DNA of 64,000 nucleotides from NCBI RefSeq assembly GCF_001696685.1, contig NZ_MBFG01000001.1, positions 186,049 through 250,048 of the forward strand, written 5' to 3'. Of the stretch, positions 48,702-58,684 are shown in pieces. The notes under the pieces were generated by a model. It was not told the origin of the DNA and searched no databases. It worked only from the letters and a program-made list of their open reading frames with translations. The position numbers and the translations under genes were made by a program. The stretch is from Nosocomiicoccus ampullae (lineage in GTDB: Bacteria > Bacillota > Bacilli > Staphylococcales > Salinicoccaceae). Positions within the stretch are counted from its first letter, which is position 1. Each line of letters opens with the position of its first letter.

Positions 48702-49442
48702 TTGATCCACCAAAATAAAGGATTCATGATTCGACAAACGAATTATAGTGAGTCCAGTAAAATTATCACAGTACTCAATGAACATGGTGCACTTGTACCG
48801 TTAATGGCACGTGGATTTAACAAGCCAAGAAGTCCGTTTAATAGTTTAAAACAAGGCTATAAGCATACGTTATTTACGTATTCAAGACACCGAGGTATGG
48901 GCACGTTAACAGAAATTGATATCATCGATGGGTACAATACCATTAACAATGATTTTGACACGTATACGATAGCGAGTTATATCGTTGAACTCATTAGTCG
49001 AGTGACAGACGAAGAAATCGCTGATCCGTCGTTATACCGACTAATGCATCAAGCGTTTAAATTACTCGATGATAAAAATGAAAAATATTCGGTGTTAAGT
49101 TTTGTCATTATAAAACTATTTCCAATGTACGGTGCACTATTAAATGTTGACAAATGTGTATTATGTGGCAGTTATAGTTATGAGAACATGAACCGATATT
49201 CGTTTAAATACCACGGTGTCATATGTAATGATCATTATGATGAAGAACATTTAGAGCGTTCAGTATATGTGAGTAGTCGTTCTATCTATTTAGCGGCATT
49301 TTTAAAGCACGTTCAAGTCGAACATTTAAACTCTATTAATATCGGTGAAGAAGACGGAAAGAAACTTTTTAAGTTTGTCGATATGTTGTTTCAAGAATAT
49401 ACCGGAGAATTTTTTAAAACGAGAAAGTTACTTCAAATATAA
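48702..49442 (+). CDS. recO: DNA repair protein RecO
   Basis: Recombination mediator that loads RecA with RecR at gaps. It has 246 residues: an N-terminal OB fold (GFMIRQTNYSESSKIITVLNEHG) and a helical C-terminal part with a possible zinc cluster CVLCGSYSY...GVIC. TTG start behind AGGTGAT. Last gene of the phoH-to-recO operon. Confidence 0.94.
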   Translation: MIHQNKGFMIRQTNYSESSKIITVLNEHGALVPLMARGFNKPRSPFNSLKQGYKHTLFTYSRHRGMGTLTEIDIIDGYNTINNDFDTYTIASYIVELISRVTDEEIADPSLYRLMHQAFKLLDDKNEKYSVLSFVIIKLFPMYGALLNVDKCVLCGSYSYENMNRYSFKYHGVICNDHYDEEHLERSVYVSSRSIYLAAFLKHVQVEHLNSINIGEEDGKKLFKFVDMLFQEYTGEFFKTRKLLQI

Positions 49443-49445
49443 AAA

Positions 49446-49478
49446 CAGTGTCGTAAATTATTTACGACACTGCTTTAT
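49446..49478. terminator. bidirectional terminator between recO and glyS
   Basis: Perfect 12-bp stem CAGTGTCGTAAA / TTTACGACACTG with a TTA loop. Shared by convergent recO and glyS. Confidence 0.88.
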
Positions 49479-49480
49479 TA

Positions 49481-50872
49481 TTATTTCATTTTTTCTTTTA
49501 AGTAGTCATTTAAGTCAGCGATAGCAATACGTTCTTGTTCCATCGTATCTCTGTCACGTACTGTTACTTTATTATCTTCAACAGAGTCGAAGTCAAACGT
49601 AATACAATACGGTGTACCTATTTCGTCTTGACGACGGTAACGTTTACCGATAGATTGACTTTCATCAAATTCGATGTTGAAGTCTGGAGCAAGTTGCTCG
49701 TATACTTTCATTGCATCTTCACTTAACTTTTTAGATAGTGGTAACACTGCTGCTTTAAATGGTGCAAGTTTATGGTGTAACTTTAAGACGTTACGCTCTT
49801 GTCCTTCGCCTAAGTCTTCAACTTCATATGCATCGACTAAAAATGCAAGTGTCATACGGTCTAAACCGAGTGACGGCTCGATAACAAATGGTACGTATTT
49901 TTCGTTCGTTTCTGGATCATGGTATTTAAAATCAACACCAGAGAACTCCATATGTTTAGATAAGTCGAAGTCTGTACGAGATGCGATACCCCATAACTCT
50001 CCCCAGCCGAACGGGAATAAGTACTCAAAGTCAACTGTAGAGTTAGAGTAGTGTGATAACTCATCTTCATCGTGTGCACGAATTCTAATTTTATCCATAT
50101 CAATATCTAAGTCTTTTAACCAAGTCTCAGCAAAATCTCTCCAGTAATCAAACCACTTTAATTCAGTACCTGGTTTACAGAAGAACTGTAATTCCATTTG
50201 GTCGAATTCACGCGTACGGAACGTAAAGTTACCTGGAGTAATTTCGTTACGGAATGATTTACCAATTTGACCGATACCAAATGGTAATTTTTTACGCATC
50301 GAACGTTGTACATTTCTAAAGTTAACGAAAATTCCTTGAGCTGTTTCAGGACGTAAGAAAATATCTGTAGAAGAATCTTCTGTTACCCCTTGGCTCGTTT
50401 TAAACATTAAGTTAAATTGACGAATTTCAGTAAAGTCATGTGCACCACACACTGGACAGTTAATACCTTCATCGTCAATGAGTTTACTCATCTCATCGAA
50501 TTCCATACCATCAGCAACAAAGCTATCGTCTGTTTTATGCATATGTTCTTCAATCAGCTTATCTGCACGAAGACGTGCTTTACATGCTTTACAGTCGATC
50601 ATCGGGTCGTTAAAGTTTTCTAAGTGACCTGATGCTTCCCATACTTTAGGGTTCATTAAAATAGATGCATCGATTCCAACGTTATATGGAGATTCTTGAA
50701 TGAATTTTTTCCACCATTGTTGTTTGACGTTGTTTTTTAATTCGATTCCAAGTGGACCGTAATCCCAAGTGTTCGCAAGACCACCATAGATTTCAGAACC
50801 AGGGAACACAAAACCTCTCGTTTTCGCGAAGTTTACAATTTCTTCCATTGAGTACTTTTTTTCTTCTGACAT
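49481..50872 (-). CDS. glyS: glycyl-tRNA synthetase (single-chain type)
   Basis: Class II synthetase charging tRNA-Gly, 463 residues, the dimeric single-polypeptide type of staphylococci and eukaryotes rather than the Bacillus GlyQS. Motif 1-3 regions are visible: [38 protein letters not shown] and [15 protein letters not shown], with a zinc-binding CKAC...CPVCG insert near 97-170. ATG 50872 fits the SD AAAGGAG better than ATG 50878. Expression is under the T-box leader upstream. Confidence 0.95.
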   Translation of the reverse strand: MSEEKKYSMEEIVNFAKTRGFVFPGSEIYGGLANTWDYGPLGIELKNNVKQQWWKKFIQESPYNVGIDASILMNPKVWEASGHLENFNDPMIDCKACKARLRADKLIEEHMHKTDDSFVADGMEFDEMSKLIDDEGINCPVCGAHDFTEIRQFNLMFKTSQGVTEDSSTDIFLRPETAQGIFVNFRNVQRSMRKKLPFGIGQIGKSFRNEITPGNFTFRTREFDQMELQFFCKPGTELKWFDYWRDFAETWLKDLDIDMDKIRIRAHDEDELSHYSNSTVDFEYLFPFGWGELWGIASRTDFDLSKHMEFSGVDFKYHDPETNEKYVPFVIEPSLGLDRMTLAFLVDAYEVEDLGEGQERNVLKLHHKLAPFKAAVLPLSKKLSEDAMKVYEQLAPDFNIEFDESQSIGKRYRRQDEIGTPYCITFDFDSVEDNKVTVRDRDTMEQERIAIADLNDYLKEKMK

Positions 50873-50889
50873 TTTCATTCTCCTTTTAC

Positions 50890-51045
50890 ATAAAAAAACT
50901 GGATAACAAAAAATGTTATCCAGGGGCGAGTATATACCCGCGGTTCCACCCTTATTTATAATTTAAAATTACTTCATTTCGTTATTTACTTTTATATGCC
51001 AATTTATGCGTTAAGCTTTCACTACTCTTAACTCGCTGTCACATA
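50890..51045 (-). promoter_or_regulatory. T-box leader controlling glyS
   Basis: On the minus strand the T-box sequence GGGTGGAACCGCG (50951-50939) precedes a terminator stem CTGGATAACA / TGTTATCCAG (50923-50899) with a T run. A GGC triplet near 51000 is a candidate glycine specifier in stem I. Uncharged tRNA-Gly would favour the antiterminator and glyS expression. Confidence 0.9.
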
Positions 51046-51046
51046 T

Positions 51047-51075
51047 ATTATATAATTAAAGTATTCACAATGCAA
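51047..51075 (-). promoter_or_regulatory. glyS promoter
   Basis: TTGCAT (51075-51070) and TATAAT (51052-51047) with a 17-base spacer on the minus strand, just upstream of the T-box leader. Confidence 0.75.
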
Positions 51076-51128
51076 CAAAACGTATCAATCACACATATAT
51101 CTATCGTTTTATAAAGGAATGATCATAC

Positions 51129-51935
51129 GTGAAAAATTTAAAAATAGTCATTGCATCAGATTCTATTGGTGAAACTGGAGAAGTAGTTGCACGAGCAGCA
51201 CTATCTCAATTTGATGTTGTAGTAGAAGAAAGAAATTTAAAGAGATATGCACATTTAACTGATGTTAAGGATATCGATAATTTCATTCAATCGATTAAAT
51301 TAGATAATGTCGTTGTAATTTTCACTTTCATTAAACCAGAGCTTTCAAAGTATATTGTAGAGAAACTAACACAACTCAATATTCCATTTGTAGACGTTAT
51401 GACACCCGTTATGGATATGCTGAAAGAAAAACTAGAGGATGGACCGTTATATGAACCTGGTCGTGTCCATAAACTCGACGCGGACTATTTCAAAAAGATA
51501 GAAGCGATTGAATTCGCAGTCCGCTATGACGATGGTAGAGACCCATCTGGTTTAAAATATGCAGATATCGTATTAATTGGTGTTTCGAGAACATCTAAAA
51601 CACCACTTTCACAGTTTTTAGCATATAGGGGATATAAAGTTGTTAATATTGCACTTGTCCCAGAAGTCGAATTACCAGAACAACTATTTGAAATCGACCC
51701 TAATAAATGTATCGGTTTAGAAATTGATCCATCTTCACTGTTTGAAATCCGAAAAAGACGACTCGAGCAACTTGGTTTACTTGAAAATGCTAAATACGGG
51801 CAAAACGAAAGAATCGAAGCGGAACTCGAGTATTTCCATCAAACAGTTAAAAAAATTGGTTGCTGTACAATCAATGTTACAAATAAAGCGATAGAAGAAA
51901 CCGCGAGTGAGATTATTAGAATTATGAATTTATAG
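51129..51935 (+). CDS. PPDK regulatory protein family (YqfL/PpsR), bifunctional kinase/pyrophosphorylase
   Basis: DUF299 protein of 268 residues. Family members reversibly phosphorylate a threonine of pyruvate phosphate dikinase or PEP synthase using ADP. The P-loop-like GVSRTSKTPLSQFLAY is near 152-167, and the N-terminus IASDSIGETGE is typical. GTG start behind AAAGGA. In Bacillus the repressor gene ccpN precedes it; here it directly follows the divergent glyS leader. The target enzyme is not in the window. Confidence 0.9.
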   Translation: MKNLKIVIASDSIGETGEVVARAALSQFDVVVEERNLKRYAHLTDVKDIDNFIQSIKLDNVVVIFTFIKPELSKYIVEKLTQLNIPFVDVMTPVMDMLKEKLEDGPLYEPGRVHKLDADYFKKIEAIEFAVRYDDGRDPSGLKYADIVLIGVSRTSKTPLSQFLAYRGYKVVNIALVPEVELPEQLFEIDPNKCIGLEIDPSSLFEIRKRRLEQLGLLENAKYGQNERIEAELEYFHQTVKKIGCCTINVTNKAIEETASEIIRIMNL

Positions 51936-51946
51936 AGGTGTATTGA

Positions 51947-53698
51947 ATGGCAGAAAAATCTGTAGTGGATCAAGTAAAAGAATCTACTGACATTGTAAAT
52001 CTCATTTCAGAATATGTTGATTTAGAAAAAAGAGGTAATAACTACGTTGGGCTTTGTCCATTTCATAACGAAAAAACACCTTCTTTTAACGTTTATAAAG
52101 ATACGGGAAGTTATTATTGCTTCGGTTGTAGAGCAAATGGATCAGTAATTGATTTTTATATGGAGATGGAAAATCTTCCCTTCAATGAAGCATTACAATC
52201 TCTTGGCGAGCGTTCGGGTATTAAAGTTAAACATAAACAAACGAATGTGAATTCAAAAGAGCTTCAACTCATTAAAATGCATGAGATTATGGTAGATAAC
52301 TATCATAATATTTTAGTGTCAACTGCTGAAGGGAAAGAAGCACTGAACTATTTATTAAAGAGAGGTTTTACACTCGAACAAATCAAAAAGGAAAAGATCG
52401 GTTTTGCTCCAAATATAAAAGATAGTGCTATTCAGCTATTAGAAAATCTAAAGTTCTCTAAAGAGATGATGTACCAAGCTGGTCTCGTTGCACGAAACGA
52501 AGAGACGTTCGAGTACTTTGACCGATTTAGAAACCGTATTATGATACCGATTAAAAATCATAAAGGTAAATATGTCGCTTTTACAGCACGAGCGTTAGGT
52601 GATGATACACCGAAATATTTAAACTCTCCTGAAACAGACATCTTCCATAAAAGCTCGATTATATTTAATTTATCTGATGCTTATAAAGTTATCCAAGATG
52701 AAAAAGAAGTGATTTTAATGGAAGGACATATGGATGTATTAAAAGTAAAAAATACATCTATAAAAAATGTCGTCGCGACGATGGGGACGAGTGTGTCTTT
52801 AAAGCAAATTGAAATTTTAAAGCGAGTCTCTAAAAATATAACATTAATGTTCGACGGAGACGAAGCGGGTAAAAATGCAACTCAATCGGTCGGAGAAAAG
52901 ATACTCGAACAAAAAGGAAATCCATATGTCATTCCGTTACAAACAGGTATGGACCCGGATGAGTTTATTGAAAAGCATGGCGAAGAATCATTTGAGAAAT
53001 ATATTTATGAGAACCGAGATCATTTTATTGTTTATGATGCGAAAGAAAAACTTAAAAGTTCAAAACGAAACGACTTAAAGTTCTCTGAGTACTTAAATCA
53101 TTCGATTCAACTATTAAAATATATCGATAACGAAGTGGAACGAAGCCGACTTGTTAAACAAATATCTGAACTCTATGAAGTTGATGCAGAGCTTATCCAT
53201 CGACAATTACCAAAAAAACAACGTCGACGAGACAATAAAACAACGTTCAGTAGTCCGAGTGTGACACGTGTAACGTCACGTGAATTTAAAGAGAAACATA
53301 TTATGCATACATTAATCAATAGTAAAGAGAGAATGCAATATTTTACCTCAAATTTTGACTTAGATTTATTTCAAACAAGTGGTTATCATGATATAATAAA
53401 TAAATTAGTGGAATATTTTAGCGAATTCGATACATTTGATAAACAGATGTTTTTATCTTATATTGACCCCGAATTAATCACTTGCTTAGAAAACATTATC
53501 GCGACTGATTTACCTGTCTTAGAAGAGCAAGAATTAAATGATTATGTACAGGCGATTTGTGGTATAAGTTCAAGTAGTGGGAAGAAAAATAATCTGATCA
53601 AAGAAATTGAGCAAGCTGAACTCATTGGAGATGATGAGCGAGCGTTAGAACTCTTTAATCAATTAATAGAACTCCAAAAATTTCCAAAGTCAAAATAA
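51947..53698 (+). CDS. dnaG: DNA primase
   Basis: Synthesises RNA primers at the replication fork. It has 583 residues: N-terminal CHC2 zinc finger (CPFHNEKTPSF...YYCFGCRANG, about 38-65), TOPRIM domain (LMEGHMDVL, FDGDEAGKNA) and a C-terminal DnaB-binding domain. It precedes rpoD in the usual macromolecular synthesis order. Confidence 0.96.
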   Translation: MAEKSVVDQVKESTDIVNLISEYVDLEKRGNNYVGLCPFHNEKTPSFNVYKDTGSYYCFGCRANGSVIDFYMEMENLPFNEALQSLGERSGIKVKHKQTNVNSKELQLIKMHEIMVDNYHNILVSTAEGKEALNYLLKRGFTLEQIKKEKIGFAPNIKDSAIQLLENLKFSKEMMYQAGLVARNEETFEYFDRFRNRIMIPIKNHKGKYVAFTARALGDDTPKYLNSPETDIFHKSSIIFNLSDAYKVIQDEKEVILMEGHMDVLKVKNTSIKNVVATMGTSVSLKQIEILKRVSKNITLMFDGDEAGKNATQSVGEKILEQKGNPYVIPLQTGMDPDEFIEKHGEESFEKYIYENRDHFIVYDAKEKLKSSKRNDLKFSEYLNHSIQLLKYIDNEVERSRLVKQISELYEVDAELIHRQLPKKQRRRDNKTTFSSPSVTRVTSREFKEKHIMHTLINSKERMQYFTSNFDLDLFQTSGYHDIINKLVEYFSEFDTFDKQMFLSYIDPELITCLENIIATDLPVLEEQELNDYVQAICGISSSSGKKNNLIKEIEQAELIGDDERALELFNQLIELQKFPKSK

Positions 53699-53713
53699 AT
53701 TAGGGGGATTTCA

Positions 53714-54820
53714 ATGTCAGTTAAAAAGACGCTATCATTAGATGAAAATGAAATAGATATGACAAATATTGAGTCTGTAAAACAGTTCCTATTAGAAAAA
53801 GGAAAACAAGAAGGTGAGTTATCTCACGAAGAAATTGCCGATAAGTTACAAAATTTTGACTTAGACTCTGATGCAATGGATGAATTTTTTGAGCAAATTC
53901 ATACTGCAGAGATTGAACTTGTGAACGAAAAAGACGCAGATGATAAAGATGAGAAATTAGACGTACGTGATATGTCTGCACCGGTCGGTATTAAAATTAA
54001 CGACCCAGTACGTATGTATTTAAAAGAAATCGGACGCGTAGATTTATTAACGGCTCAAGAAGAAGTCGAACTCGCTAAGCGTATTGAAGCGGGAGACTTA
54101 GAGGCGAAAAATAAATTAGCTGAAGCAAACTTACGTCTCGTAGTCAGTATTGCAAAACGTTATGTTGGTCGTGGGATGCTATTCTTAGATCTTATTCAGG
54201 AAGGGAATATGGGTCTTATTAAAGCTGTTGAAAAGTTCGACTTTACGAAAGGGTTTAAATTCTCAACGTATGCAACGTGGTGGATTCGTCAAGCAATTAC
54301 ACGTGCGATTGCTGACCAAGCGAGAACAATTCGTATCCCTGTTCATATGGTTGAAACGATTAACAAACTCATTCGTATTCAAAGACAATTACTTCAAGAT
54401 TTAGGGCGTGAACCAACACCTGAAGAAATTGGAGAAGAAATGGATATTACAGCTGACCGCGTAAGAGAAATTTTAAAAATTTCACAAGAACCTGTTTCAC
54501 TTGAAACTCCAATTGGTGAAGAAGATGACTCTCACCTTGGTGATTTCATCGAAGACGTTGAAGCACAAAGTCCATCAGACCACGCAGCATATGAAATGCT
54601 TAAAGATCAACTAGAAGATGTTTTAGATACGTTAACGGACCGTGAAGAGAATGTATTACGTCTTCGCTTTGGTTTAGATGATGGTCGTACTCGTACGTTA
54701 GAAGAGGTTGGTAAAGTGTTCGGAGTCACACGCGAACGTATTCGTCAAATCGAAGCGAAAGCGTTAAGAAAACTTCGTCACCCATCTCGATCTAAAAAAC
54801 TTAAAGATTTTATGGATTAA
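53714..54820 (+). CDS. rpoD: primary sigma factor SigA (RpoD)
   Basis: Housekeeping sigma factor of 368 residues. Region 1.2 [16 protein letters not shown], region 2 with [30 protein letters not shown] and [13 protein letters not shown], region 3, and region 4.2 [21 protein letters not shown] are intact. The acidic N-terminus is short, as in Gram-positives. SD AGGGGG. Confidence 0.98.
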   Translation: MSVKKTLSLDENEIDMTNIESVKQFLLEKGKQEGELSHEEIADKLQNFDLDSDAMDEFFEQIHTAEIELVNEKDADDKDEKLDVRDMSAPVGIKINDPVRMYLKEIGRVDLLTAQEEVELAKRIEAGDLEAKNKLAEANLRLVVSIAKRYVGRGMLFLDLIQEGNMGLIKAVEKFDFTKGFKFSTYATWWIRQAITRAIADQARTIRIPVHMVETINKLIRIQRQLLQDLGREPTPEEIGEEMDITADRVREILKISQEPVSLETPIGEEDDSHLGDFIEDVEAQSPSDHAAYEMLKDQLEDVLDTLTDREENVLRLRFGLDDGRTRTLEEVGKVFGVTRERIRQIEAKALRKLRHPSRSKKLKDFMD

Positions 54821-54855
54821 TTGTGAACAAAGTGTATAATTACTAAAAAAACTCG

Positions 54856-54884
54856 TTGGAATTTACTTGCAAGTAGTATACAAT
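54856..54884 (+). promoter_or_regulatory. cccA promoter
   Basis: TTGGAA (54856-54861) and TACAAT (54879-54884) with a 17-base spacer between rpoD and cccA. Confidence 0.6.
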
Positions 54885-54923
54885 TGAATAAGAATATGCT
54901 AATTATAAGGGGAGGGAAATTTA

Positions 54924-55298
54924 ATGAACAAGAATCCAATTATCCCATTCTTACTGATCATCTTCCTAGGTGTCGGACTTGTATTCTTACTTTCTTCGTA
55001 CGGAGCTACTGATGATGGTGAAGATACTGCTGATAACGGAACTGAACAACAAGACGGAGATAACGCATCTTCTGGAGATGCTGATGGTGAAAGCGTAGCA
55101 AAAGATAACTGTTCGTCTTGTCACGGTCAAGACTTCTCTGGTGGTATGGGTCCTGCTTTAGCTGGAACTGGCGTTGACAAAGAAACATTTGTTAAAGATG
55201 TTAGAAATGGTATTGAAGGAACTGCAATGCCAGCGTTCTCTGAAAGTCAAATTTCAGATGAAGAAATCGACGCAATTTATGAATTCTTTACTAAGTAA
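54924..55298 (+). CDS. cccA: membrane-anchored cytochrome c (CccA, c-550 type)
   Basis: Small c-type cytochrome of 124 residues. An N-terminal membrane anchor (about 5-25) leads into a long Asp/Glu/Gly-rich linker (28-58) and a class I haem domain. The haem motif is CSSCH (Cys63, Cys66, His67) and the axial methionine is Met102 in GTAMPAF. Position after sigA matches Bacillus cccA. It probably carries electrons to the CuA oxidase at 1-2001. Confidence 0.94.
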   Translation: MNKNPIIPFLLIIFLGVGLVFLLSSYGATDDGEDTADNGTEQQDGDNASSGDADGESVAKDNCSSCHGQDFSGGMGPALAGTGVDKETFVKDVRNGIEGTAMPAFSESQISDEEIDAIYEFFTK

Positions 55299-55315
55299 TA
55301 AATAATTGAAATTAT

Positions 55316-55346
55316 AACTCCTACATTTGATGTAGGAGTTTTTTTA
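55316..55346 (+). terminator. cccA terminator
   Basis: Perfect stem AACTCCTACA / TGTAGGAGTT with a TTTGA loop and T run; it ends six bases before the trmK SD. Confidence 0.88.
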
Positions 55347-55361
55347 AATTAGGTGAACATA

Positions 55362-56042
55362 ATGATTGACACGAGACTAAAAGCAGTAAGTAAATACGTT
55401 GTTGGAGAAAGATTGTTAGACGTCGGTAGTGACCATGCGTATTTACCTATTTATTTAATAGAACAAAACAAAATTAAATATGCCGTAGCAGGTGAAGTTG
55501 TTAAAGGACCGTTTGAAAACTCAAAATCGAATGTTAAAGGATATAAATTTGACGACAAAATCGATGTGAGACTAGGGTCTGGTTTATCTGTGATTCAAAA
55601 AGATGAACAGTTTGATACTATTACGATTTGTGGTATGGGCGGTCCTTTAATCGCGTCTATTATAAAAGAAGGCATAAGTTATTTAAATAATACGCCGAGG
55701 TTTGTAGTAAGCTCAAATGTTTATGGTGAATCTGTTAGGCGTGAGATGGCCAATTTAAACTATAAAATTATCTCTGAAGAAATAAACTTCTATAATAATA
55801 AATTTTATGAACTCATCGTATTTGAATATGGTGAAGACGATTTGAGTGATTTAGAGTTTAAATTTGGACCTATCAATTTAAAAGATAGAACAGATCTTTT
55901 TTTATTAAAATTACAAAAAGATAAAGAACACCTACAGCATATTAAAAGTCAAATTGAACAATCGAGTAAAAAAACAGATAAGTTAGAAGAGATTACGAAC
56001 GACATAAATTTAATTAATCAGGTGATTAATCATGAATATTAA
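55362..56042 (+). CDS. trmK: tRNA m1A22 methyltransferase TrmK (YqfN)
   Basis: SAM-dependent methylation of A22 in tRNA, an enzyme of Gram-positives. It has 226 residues: class I domain with LLDVGSDHAYLPIYL, the catalytic-core CGMGGPLI segment and a C-terminal coiled-coil substrate domain (about 175-226). ATG 55362 behind AGGTGA is preferred to GTG 55353, which overlaps the SD. It overlaps the nif3 gene by 11 bases. Confidence 0.92.
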   Translation: MIDTRLKAVSKYVVGERLLDVGSDHAYLPIYLIEQNKIKYAVAGEVVKGPFENSKSNVKGYKFDDKIDVRLGSGLSVIQKDEQFDTITICGMGGPLIASIIKEGISYLNNTPRFVVSSNVYGESVRREMANLNYKIISEEINFYNNKFYELIVFEYGEDDLSDLEFKFGPINLKDRTDLFLLKLQKDKEHLQHIKSQIEQSSKKTDKLEEITNDINLINQVINHEY

Positions 56043-57096
56043 AGAGTTAATGGCAGTTCTTAATACAGTTGCACCGTTTAAAGACGCTGAGGACTGGGAT
56101 AACGTCGGTCTTCTCGTTGGTTCAAATGATAATACAGTCACTGGAGTTATGACGACACTCGACTGTAATTTAGACGTTATTGATGAGGCACTTAATGAAA
56201 ATGTGAATACAATTATCGCGCATCATCCAATCATTTTTCCAAAAATTTCAAAACTCGATGATAGTTATCAATCAAAAATTATAAAAACCCTTATAAAAAA
56301 TGATATGAATTTAATCGTAATGCACACAAACCTTGACCATCAAGATGACGGGGTAAGTGTTATGATTGCAGAAACTCTTGGTCTAAAAGTCATATCTCCT
56401 TTAATTCGACATGATGAGGTATCATACAAGTTACGCGTGAATATTCCTAAAGAAGATAAAGAAACGTTTAAAAAAGAGTTAAGCGACATTGGATTTGGTA
56501 ATCAAGGAGACTATAGTGAATGTTTCTTTGAATATGACGTTCAAGGTCAATTTAGACCAAATGAACATGCTAATCCTACAATTGGAACGCATAATGAATT
56601 AGAGTACGTAGATGAGGTCATCATTGAAGCAATATTCGACGGAAGTACGGATAAAATATTAAAAATGATCGAGGCACATCCATATGAAGAGCCAGCATAT
56701 GACGTATTTACGATTACAAAACCAACAAGTAACGGTCTCGGTGTAGTTGCTGAATTTAACGGCACAATGGATGCTTTAGTTAAACAAATAAAGACATCAT
56801 CAAAGACACCAATCGTTAATGTCGTAAAAGGTAATGACGAAAAATTAGCGCGTGTTGCGATAGTTGGTGGCAGTGGTGCGAGCTTTATCTCTCAAGCGAT
56901 GAGACAAGCAGATTGCCTCATAACTGGAGACATTAAATACCACGAAGCATTCGATGCAAAAGAACAAGGATTTAATTTAATCGATGCGGGTCATTATTTA
57001 GAATATATGATGATCGACGGATTAAAAAATATATTAGCTGAAAAAATTGCTTTAAAAGTCGTATCAACAAACATCAATACGAATCCGTTTATGTAA
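56032..57096 (+). CDS. Nif3-like dinuclear metal centre protein (YqfO)
   Basis: Nif3/DUF34 protein of 354 residues, longer than the basic fold because it carries the central PII-like insert domain typical of YqfO (about 130-225). Metal ligands lie in IIAHHPIIFPK, MHTNLDHQDDGVS and the C-terminal GHYLEYMMIDG. Biochemical function is disputed; proposed to have a role in metal insertion or cyclohydrolase activity. It follows trmK as in Bacillus. Confidence 0.92.
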   Translation: MNIKELMAVLNTVAPFKDAEDWDNVGLLVGSNDNTVTGVMTTLDCNLDVIDEALNENVNTIIAHHPIIFPKISKLDDSYQSKIIKTLIKNDMNLIVMHTNLDHQDDGVSVMIAETLGLKVISPLIRHDEVSYKLRVNIPKEDKETFKKELSDIGFGNQGDYSECFFEYDVQGQFRPNEHANPTIGTHNELEYVDEVIIEAIFDGSTDKILKMIEAHPYEEPAYDVFTITKPTSNGLGVVAEFNGTMDALVKQIKTSSKTPIVNVVKGNDEKLARVAIVGGSGASFISQAMRQADCLITGDIKYHEAFDAKEQGFNLIDAGHYLEYMMIDGLKNILAEKIALKVVSTNINTNPFM

Positions 57097-57102
57097 TAAA
57101 AG

Positions 57103-57130
57103 AAGCAGATGCGTCAGCATCTGCTTTTTT
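57103..57130. terminator. terminator after nif3-like gene
   Basis: Perfect 10-bp stem AAGCAGATGC / GCATCTGCTT with a GTCA loop and T run; also downstream of the convergent YfcC-type gene. Confidence 0.88.
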
Positions 57131-57157
57131 CATTGTAACTGTTTTACAGTCAGCCCT

Positions 57158-58558
57158 TTACATTGGACCGTAGTTGATGAAGTACGCGATGACGAGTAAT
57201 ACCGCACCGATTGTGTACCAAACAAGGATTAACGGCCAAATGAATTTGATCCAGTCTGTATATTTAATTTTTGCAATTGCTAATGCTGCCATGAAGTATC
57301 CTGATGTTGGGTAGAAAATATTTGAGAACCCATCACCAAATAGGAATGCAAGTACGGCAGTTTGTCTTGTCATTTCTGTTAAGTCGACAATTCCGATAAT
57401 AATAGGCATCGTCGCAGCTGCTTGTCCACTACCTGAAGGGATTAAGAAGTTAATTAACCCTTGGACAACCATCATTGCAACTGGAATTATTGATTCAGGT
57501 AAAAGTACTACAACTTTACTTAATCCGTATACAATTGTGTCCATAATCATACCATCTGCTAAGACGACAGAAATTGCTCTCGCAACCCCAACGATGAATG
57601 CTCCGAGTAAGATCATACGCATACCGTCGTTCATATATTCAGCTATTTTAGATGGCTTTAATCCTGCAATTAGACCGATTAAAATACCACTAAAGATATA
57701 GTAACCACCTAATTCTAAGAAGTACCATTTATATTGGAAAATCATAAATGCCATTAAAACGAGTAAAACAATTAATACGAATGTTGCAATAACTGTTCTT
57801 ATCTCTGATTTTGGATATTCGACTTTTTCTTTTACAAATTCACTATTGTCAACGTTATCTGTAACAAGTGAAGCCTCTGGATTTTTTTGTACTTTTTTAA
57901 TATAACGACTTACAAAGATAATACCAACAGTGAGCATAATTACTAATGCGATTGCACGGTACCATAGACCAGAGAATAATGGAAGCTCAGCAATCGTATG
58001 TGCTGTACCGACGTTTGCAGCAGTTGTTAAACCACAAGCAAATCCAATGACAGTTGATATTAATATAATTGCTGTTGATGCAATACGGTCATACCCAAAT
58101 TTTAAAAATAGGGGTAGCAATGCTGGTAAGAAAATGAGTGATGCTTCAATCATTCCTGTCATCGCAACGAATAGTGCAAGTACAAAGGAAATTACAGGAA
58201 CGATAAGTAAACCTTTGTTTCCAAATGTTTTAATTAGGAAGTTTAAAATAACATCGATAATTCCAGCTTTTTCAATGACACCAAACATCGCACCAATTGC
58301 TAAAATACCGAATATGATAATAACAGTTTCTTGAATTCCTCTTGGAATCGCTGTCATAAATTCCATGAAAGTAACCGGTGCTTGGTCGATATAGTGGAAC
58401 GTATCTGCAATAATTACGTTAATTCCATTTACTTCTTCACGATCGAATGTACCTGCTGGAATAATGTAAGACGCTACTGATGCAAGCAAGATAATAATAA
58501 ATAGAATAACGTAAATGTGTGGCATTTGAAACTTTTGTTTCTTATCTTGTTTCTCCAT
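57158..58558 (-). CDS. YfcC-family membrane transporter
   Basis: A 466-residue polytopic carrier with about 12 hydrophobic segments. Conserved family patches are YIIPAGTFDRE near the N-terminus, GMIEASLIFLPALLPLF, and the discontinuous helix region NFLIPSGSGQAAATMPIIIG. The family belongs to the ion-transporter superfamily with the C4-dicarboxylate DcuC carriers, and annotations range from dicarboxylate to basic amino acid exchange. The substrate cannot be told here. It has its own promoter and interrupts the usual yqfO-ispH-cshB neighbourhood. Confidence 0.86.
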   Translation of the reverse strand: MEKQDKKQKFQMPHIYVILFIIILLASVASYIIPAGTFDREEVNGINVIIADTFHYIDQAPVTFMEFMTAIPRGIQETVIIIFGILAIGAMFGVIEKAGIIDVILNFLIKTFGNKGLLIVPVISFVLALFVAMTGMIEASLIFLPALLPLFLKFGYDRIASTAIILISTVIGFACGLTTAANVGTAHTIAELPLFSGLWYRAIALVIMLTVGIIFVSRYIKKVQKNPEASLVTDNVDNSEFVKEKVEYPKSEIRTVIATFVLIVLLVLMAFMIFQYKWYFLELGGYYIFSGILIGLIAGLKPSKIAEYMNDGMRMILLGAFIVGVARAISVVLADGMIMDTIVYGLSKVVVLLPESIIPVAMMVVQGLINFLIPSGSGQAAATMPIIIGIVDLTEMTRQTAVLAFLFGDGFSNIFYPTSGYFMAALAIAKIKYTDWIKFIWPLILVWYTIGAVLLVIAYFINYGPM

Positions 58559-58589
58559 AAATTCACCTCGTTAGTTAATGATGGTTATA

Positions 58590-58619
58590 ATTATACAGAA
58601 ATAGTGTTGAATAATGCAA
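58590..58619 (-). promoter_or_regulatory. promoter of YfcC-type transporter gene
   Basis: TTGCAT (58619-58614) and TATAAT (58595-58590) with an 18-base spacer on the minus strand. Confidence 0.65.
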
Positions 58620-58649
58620 TGTTTAATTCTAGTTCATCTGTTCATTAAA

Positions 58650-58679
58650 AATAAAATACGGCTGTAACAATACAGCCGT
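58650..58679 (-). terminator. ispH terminator
   Basis: Perfect 9-bp stem ACGGCTGTA / TACAGCCGT with an ACAA loop; on the minus strand it is followed by ATTTTATTTTT. Confidence 0.85.
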
Positions 58680-58684
58680 TTAAG

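Noticed and set aside
49674-50051. Plus-strand frame of 125 codons across glyS
   Set aside because: It is the reverse frame of glycyl-tRNA synthetase; Ser-rich composition and no SD.
50752-50961. Plus-strand frame overlapping the glyS start and T-box
   Set aside because: It covers the conserved T-box element and synthetase N-terminus of the opposite strand, so coding is unlikely.
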